IMG/VR virus record: IMGVR_UViG_3300009545_000068
Span: 1 to 20,028 of that record
Source of the DNA: a virus
DNA length: 20,028 nucleotides
Direction: 5' to 3' (one strand)
The notes below the pieces were generated by a model. That model ran no database searches. It was not told the origin of the DNA and saw only the letters and a list, made by a program, of their open reading frames with translations. Made by a program: the position numbers and the translations under genes. Of the stretch, positions 15,664 through 20,028 are shown one piece after another. The stretch's first letter is position 1; each line of letters begins with the position of its first letter.

Positions 15664-17559
15664 TTAAAAATTCAATGAAAAATTTCCATAGTATTTGCTG
15701 TTAATATTGTCATATATTAAACTAATCATATCAACTTTATTATTAGTTGTTGTAAATGTGGGCGCAGTTCCACCACTCCACAATACTGCTGCTGGGAATG
15801 TAACTATTGAACCTGTGCCGGCAGCAGGCTGTTTAACTACTAAAATGTATCTTCCACCCCCAACTGGATTTGAAAGTGTTAAAGTTTGTCCATTTGCAAC
15901 TAAATATTGAACATTGCCAGTATTCCAATCAATACTAGATGTAGTTGTAGTTAATAATGACGCATATTGTTTTGTAAATATTGTATTATCTAAGAACGAT
16001 GAAGTTATTGAATAACTTGAACTTGTAACTGTTCCTACAACGCCGCTAGATGAAATGTATGAAGCGGACTGTGAATTTTTTACAAATGACGCTGTATTAG
16101 CATAACTAGACGTTCCATTAAACTGTGAAGCGGTTATTGCTGAACACGATATTGTGTTGATGACGTTAAGTTGGCCAGTTATATTTGTTTGACCAATTAA
16201 ACGAATAATACCATTTGGTGTACCTGTTCCGGCGGTTATAGTCACCCCTCCACCAGGCCCAAGGGCACTTGTTCCTGCAGTTATTGATATATTGCCTGCT
16301 GCTCCTGTTGAATTATTTGTGGCAGTTAATAGAAGGTTACTTGCAGAAATAGTTCCGTTCATTTGACCAAAACTTCCAATTGACAAAGACTGTGATATTG
16401 GTGAAGTCACACTTTGTAAAATTGAAGAAGTTCCGTAAAATATAGAGGCAGTTGCAACTGAACAAGAAATGTTACCAACTACATTTACAGGGTCACCAAA
16501 AGTAAATGTTGGTGACGTTCCAATGGCATCAAATGTAGTTGAACCATTGCTTGCCACTGTGGTTTTGTAATAATTACTAGAATTATATGCTACTCTCAAT
16601 TGTTCTGTTGTGGCCTGTGTATGAAGTTTTGCCGATGGAGTCGTAGTTCCTAATCCGACGCCTAAATTACCATCCGTTGTTATTTGTGCAGACCAGAAAT
16701 AATATTTGCTTGCTCTAAACTCCATCATCTGATTGGCAGTATTAGCATCATTTACAGATGCAAATGCAATACCATCCGTTAATGTAATATGAGGTTGAAG
16801 TGTAAGATTTTGGTCGGTTCCAACATTTTGATTTAATGCGTAACTTCCACCGCCGAACGTTGGAAATATTTTTCCTGTAAATATACCGTCATATCTTAAA
16901 GCCAAAGCCGACCCGGAAATAAAATCGGACGCACGTAACCCTCCAACAATGTCGATTGGATTTCCATTTCCATTAAATGATAAAATTGGATTGCCTAATA
17001 CATCGGCTAAAAAATGGTCATCGGATAAACTGATTGCTTGAATGCCATTTGCTGAATCCCATAAACCTCCAACCGGAGTTAATTGACTATTGAATGTAGA
17101 AATTCCGTTAAAAACTGTATCCCCTACTGCTGTGACAGTCCCATTTCCAAATTGATATATTAGATTTCCGTATGTGTAAATGTCCAGACCATTATTTGCA
17201 TAATTATATGAATTTAAATCTCCACCATTTCCATTAACACCGAATTGATAAAAGTTTCCATTTATATCATTTATTTGTATAAATTGATAACTACCTGCCG
17301 TAGAAGTAAAATCGGCTACTTGGTTATTTGATGTTTTTAAATGATAAAATCCACTGCCTGTGCAATATAAATCTCCGATGACATTAAATCCATTTGAGGC
17401 ACTAACACAATTTTTTGCAAAACTAGAACTTAATACTGTTCCAATAACTCCACTTGCAGTTACATAGGAGGCGGTTCCAAATAATGATGCAGTGACACCA
17501 TTAGTAGCATTTATACTGCCACTAACAATTAAACCACTTTTTACAATCAATTCATTCAT
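15664..17559 (-). CDS. Tail-fibre protein, paralogue of the broken fibre gene upstream
   Basis: A 631-residue Ser/Thr/Gly/Asn-rich protein with recurrent SASY, TASY and GTSS units and no catalytic motif. Residues about 220-290 hold a block shared with the upstream fibre: TGKIFPTFGGGSYALN, then NVGTDQNLT, DGIAFASVNDANTAN and MEFRASKYYFW. A GTTTPSAKLH segment follows, typical of fibre and intramolecular-chaperone-adjacent regions. The last 90 residues switch to a beta-rich domain (GRYILVVKQPAAGTG, YYGNFSLNF) likely to be the distal tip. It starts 4 nt after the stop of the upstream fibre gene, so the two are co-transcribed. Receptor binding is inferred; the receptor is unknown. Confidence 0.75.
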   Translation of the reverse strand: MNELIVKSGLIVSGSINATNGVTASLFGTASYVTASGVIGTVLSSSFAKNCVSASNGFNVIGDLYCTGSGFYHLKTSNNQVADFTSTAGSYQFIQINDINGNFYQFGVNGNGGDLNSYNYANNGLDIYTYGNLIYQFGNGTVTAVGDTVFNGISTFNSQLTPVGGLWDSANGIQAISLSDDHFLADVLGNPILSFNGNGNPIDIVGGLRASDFISGSALALRYDGIFTGKIFPTFGGGSYALNQNVGTDQNLTLQPHITLTDGIAFASVNDANTANQMMEFRASKYYFWSAQITTDGNLGVGLGTTTPSAKLHTQATTEQLRVAYNSSNYYKTTVASNGSTTFDAIGTSPTFTFGDPVNVVGNISCSVATASIFYGTSSILQSVTSPISQSLSIGSFGQMNGTISASNLLLTATNNSTGAAGNISITAGTSALGPGGGVTITAGTGTPNGIIRLIGQTNITGQLNVINTISCSAITASQFNGTSSYANTASFVKNSQSASYISSSGVVGTVTSSSYSITSSFLDNTIFTKQYASLLTTTTSSIDWNTGNVQYLVANGQTLTLSNPVGGGRYILVVKQPAAGTGSIVTFPAAVLWSGGTAPTFTTTNNKVDMISLIYDNINSKYYGNFSLNF

Positions 17560-17563
17560 AATA

Positions 17564-19255
17564 TTAAATATACTTACCGTTTAAATCTATAGTCCATTGT
17601 AAAGTAGAAGAATTAATTAATACATTAACAAATGATGCACTTAAAGACATTGATAATTGAACTTGTGATGTATTTCCTATATCAGGTGTATCAATTTCTG
17701 AAAATGAAATACTTCCACTATCCCAACATCCAAATAATTTTCCACATCTCATATTACTACCACTTGATACGATATAGTCTAAAAACATGGCTTTATATGA
17801 ACTTGTGTTTAATTGATATGCTACGTAACTTGAAGATATATTACTTATTGAAGAAGTAGATATAAGATTTAATCCATTTAATTTACTAGATGTTACTGCA
17901 TAACTTGCGGTAGTAGCAAATGATGAAGTTCCATAAAAAATTGAAGCAGAAACTACTGAACATGAGAGTGTGCTATTAATAAATGTCTGTCCGTTAATTG
18001 TAGTCGTTCCAATTAATACATTAGATTGACCATTTAACGTATTTGTTCCTGTAGTTCTGTCAAATGATAATGTATTTCCTAATCCATTCCCATCAACATC
18101 GCCGATAGACCAAGCGGAATTTACTTGAGAAATATCTGTTGCTACTTGTAACGCACCAACGCTATTACCAAGTGAACCATTTATATCCATTCCTAATGTT
18201 GGATTTGTTTGATTAATACCAACACATCCTGTGCCGGAGTTAACGATCACTATTGATGCGTAAATAAATCTATCATTAATTGAATCATATCCAGCAATAT
18301 ACGTGTCATTAAAAGTTGAAATTAAACCGACAACTTGTGGATTTAAGAAATCTCCAATACCTACATTAGCATTACCCGAACTATCGCCAAAATATGTTCC
18401 ACCAAAAGAAGAACTTTCAGGCATAATGACAATATTTTTATCAAGAGTAATTGTAGCCGAATCACTTAGTCCAGACAACCAATCATACGCTTTTAATGTT
18501 AAAACATATCTACCATTATCAATTTGGTTTGTTCCGGCTAAAATATTTACATTATTAAATGGAGAACCTATGTTCGAGGTTGTTCCTGATGATGCCTTTA
18601 CATCCACATCATATAATGGAGTGTATGCTGTTCCAGTTCCTACACCCAATTGACCAAAACGGTAAACTAAAGAAGAACCTGTGAGTTGTCCCACATTGCT
18701 TTTATATTGAACTGAAAATGGATTGCCTATAGCAGGAATATAAGATGCTGATACGGCATTTAAAACATACGAGGCAGTCACCGCATTTTTAACATAGCTA
18801 GAAGTAACGGAAAAACTAGAACTTACAGAATAACTAGAACTTGTCACAGTTCCAACAATTCCACTTGATGAAATGTATGAAGCAGATAATGACTGACTGG
18901 CCCATGAAGCACTCACAGCATTTTTTACATAACTTGCCGTATTTGCCAAAGATGCTGTGTATGGAGAACCATTTTGTAAATAGTTTCCAGTTATATCCAA
19001 ATCGCCTATTACAAGTGCGGGAGCACCATTACCAGTAAATGTGAATATAGGAATTCCAGTTTGACTGTATAGAATGTGGTCATCTGCAACATCAATTGCT
19101 ATAGTAGAATTAGCATTGTCCCAAATTCCACCAATAGGTCGGATGATGTCGTTAAATACTACAGCACCATTAAAATCAGCAGTATTAGCAGTAATATTTC
19201 CGTCAATATTTACCGGATTGGCCCAAAAACTATATTGACTTGCACGAAACTCCAT
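17564..19255 (-). CDS. Distal part of a tail fibre, downstream of an in-frame stop
   Basis: The first ATG gives 563 residues, but the frame is open back to the TAA at 19325 and the residues before the ATG (PQITLADGIAFASVND...) match the paralogue. The ATG at 19255 falls in the middle of a conserved block and has no Shine-Dalgarno. I therefore read this as the second half of one interrupted gene of more than 770 codons. The N-terminal part shares MEFRAS.Y.FW and ISSSG.VGTVTSSSYS with the fibre at 15664-17559. The C-terminal 80 residues, with FLDYIVSSGSNMRCG, FSEIDTPDIGNTS and a final WTIDLNGKYI, match a common fibre C-terminal domain of the form FFDY.V..G.N.RAG...DIG.TS.V. The function of the whole is host adhesion by inference. 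Confidence 0.65.
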   Translation of the reverse strand: MEFRASQYSFWANPVNIDGNITANTADFNGAVVFNDIIRPIGGIWDNANSTIAIDVADDHILYSQTGIPIFTFTGNGAPALVIGDLDITGNYLQNGSPYTASLANTASYVKNAVSASWASQSLSASYISSSGIVGTVTSSSYSVSSSFSVTSSYVKNAVTASYVLNAVSASYIPAIGNPFSVQYKSNVGQLTGSSLVYRFGQLGVGTGTAYTPLYDVDVKASSGTTSNIGSPFNNVNILAGTNQIDNGRYVLTLKAYDWLSGLSDSATITLDKNIVIMPESSSFGGTYFGDSSGNANVGIGDFLNPQVVGLISTFNDTYIAGYDSINDRFIYASIVIVNSGTGCVGINQTNPTLGMDINGSLGNSVGALQVATDISQVNSAWSIGDVDGNGLGNTLSFDRTTGTNTLNGQSNVLIGTTTINGQTFINSTLSCSVVSASIFYGTSSFATTASYAVTSSKLNGLNLISTSSISNISSSYVAYQLNTSSYKAMFLDYIVSSGSNMRCGKLFGCWDSGSISFSEIDTPDIGNTSQVQLSMSLSASFVNVLINSSTLQWTIDLNGKYI

Positions 19256-19324
19256 CGAAAGATTTGCCGTATTTGCGTCATTTACAGAAGCAAAAGCAAT
19301 ACCATCAGCAAGAGTGATTTGTGG

Positions 19325-19327
19325 TTA
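19325..19327 (-). other. In-frame TAA stop inside the tail-fibre gene
   Basis: The frame reads GTT TAA CCA CAA, then continues open for 586 codons. The paralogue has a Gln codon (CAA, in LQPH) at this position, so a single C-to-T change from CAA explains the stop. Other genes here (for example those ending at 9040, 10862 and 13430) end in TAA, so this is not a recoded genome. Mutation, sequencing error or programmed read-through are all possible. Confidence 0.8.
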
Positions 19328-20028
19328 AACTGTTAGATTCTTATCAGTTCCAACATTTGTATTTAACGCATATGAACCACCGCCAAATTTAGGAAAAATT
19401 TTACCTGTGAAAGTATTATCATATTTCAATCCTATTGCCGAACTCGTTAAACTACTTGTTAAGTTAAGAGCAAATCCATTTCCATTAATATATGAAGTTG
19501 ATAATGATGCGGATGCCCATGAAGCAGACACGGTTGCTACAAATGGCGACCAGGATGCAGAAATTGAACGTGAAGCAAAACTTGATGATGTTGAAAATAA
19601 TGATGAGTTTGCCCAACTCGATGTAATTTGATATGTAGATGCAGTTACTAAAGTTGTTGCCCCTTGATTTGGACTCCACGAAGCACTTATTGATTGACTG
19701 GCAAAAGACGAACTCACTGACCAAATTGATTGACTTGCCCACGACGCACTTGGAACTGTTGTTATGATTGTCTGTGGTGCATATGACGCGGATAATGATT
19801 TATTAGAATATGATGCGGTTCCCTCTAAAGAACCAGTCATTTTTAAAGTTGTATTCCAATCCAATATAACATCTTCATTATTATTAAGTAATTGTCTATC
19901 CATCCAATTCGCACATTTTATATCGTCTTGTCCAGTTAGTAATCCGGTTGACCAATTTAGTGTATCAACTACATTACTTGTTAATGCTTTCGTAGATGGA
20001 TTAATTACTTCATCTTCATCTTTATTTC
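19325..20028 (-). CDS. Proximal part of a tail fibre, 5' end beyond window, ends at in-frame TAA
   Basis: The ATG at 19903 is not necessarily the start, because the frame stays open to the right edge (NKDEDEVINPSTKAL...), so the gene begins outside the window. The segment CANWMDRQLLNNNEDVILDW is the usual lead-in of phage fibre shafts. It is followed by SASWASQS-type repeats like those of the giant fibre. The piece ends in YDNTFTGKIFPKFGGGSYALN and NVGTDKNLTV, then TAA, exactly where the paralogue continues with LQPHITL. It would give a truncated fibre lacking the distal tip unless the stop is read through. A second copy of a 27-bp repeat lies at 19680-19706. Confidence 0.7.
   Translation of the reverse strand, partial: NKDEDEVINPSTKALTSNVVDTLNWSTGLLTGQDDIKCANWMDRQLLNNNEDVILDWNTTLKMTGSLEGTASYSNKSLSASYAPQTIITTVPSASWASQSIWSVSSSFASQSISASWSPNQGATTLVTASTYQITSSWANSSLFSTSSSFASRSISASWSPFVATVSASWASASLSTSYINGNGFALNLTSSLTSSAIGLKYDNTFTGKIFPKFGGGSYALNTNVGTDKNLTV
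19680..19706. repeat. 27-bp dispersed repeat, copy 2 (in broken fibre gene)
   Basis: The sequence is identical over 27 bases to 2616-2642 in the giant fibre. The flanks remain similar for about 20 more bases, which suggests shared ancestry or gene conversion between the fibre shafts. Confidence 0.85.

Noticed and set aside
19325-19327. TAA reassigned to an amino acid in this phage
   Set aside because: Several intact genes in the window end in TAA at sensible positions, so genome-wide recoding is unlikely; only local read-through remains possible.

Overview
The window is a slice of the late, structural region of a large AT-rich tailed-phage genome with a contractile, T4-like neck. Three successive minus-strand products match T4 gp13, gp14 and gp15 by recognisable motifs. 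Both ends of the window are filled by very repetitive tail-fibre genes, and there is no integrase, rRNA or tRNA. The host cannot be named. Ribosome-binding sites are mixed: some genes have AAGG or AAGGA, while others have only an AT-rich leader such as ATAATATG.

Layout from left to right. (1) Positions 1-4678, minus: one uninterrupted reading frame of at least 1559 codons, a giant tail fibre with two LamG-like lectin modules and many Ser/Ala/Trp repeats. It runs off the left edge. (2) Positions 4723-8424, minus: a tightly packed neck operon, transcribed in the order gp13-like, two unknown small proteins, gp14-like, gp15-like, followed by the giant fibre. (3) Positions 8492-14422, plus: a five-gene island on the opposite strand. 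It encodes a GH24-type lysozyme, a CCA-adding-type nucleotidyltransferase with an HD domain, a multidomain protein (ADP-ribosyltransferase-like, GNAT acetyltransferase, HEXXH metallopeptidase), and two different 2H phosphoesterase-like proteins. (4) Positions 14419-20028, minus: a tail-fibre operon converging on the island. It encodes a fibre whose frame is broken by one in-frame TAA, a second paralogous fibre, a protein made of two tandem nucleotidyltransferase-like repeats of which one looks dead, and a small beta-rich presumed virion protein.

The most interesting reading concerns the plus-strand island and the two small neck-operon proteins. Most begin with a short Lys/Leu-rich stretch ending near an (I/L)-x-E tripeptide. 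That is how T4 internal head proteins and Alt are targeted into the prohead and then cut by the gp21 protease. In the multidomain protein the same tripeptide, followed by G or S, recurs at each apparent domain border. I infer that the island may encode cargo packed in the capsid, matured by the prohead protease and injected with the DNA. The activities would be RNA-end or cyclic-nucleotide chemistry, protein modification and proteolysis. This is a hypothesis from motifs and position and has not been demonstrated.
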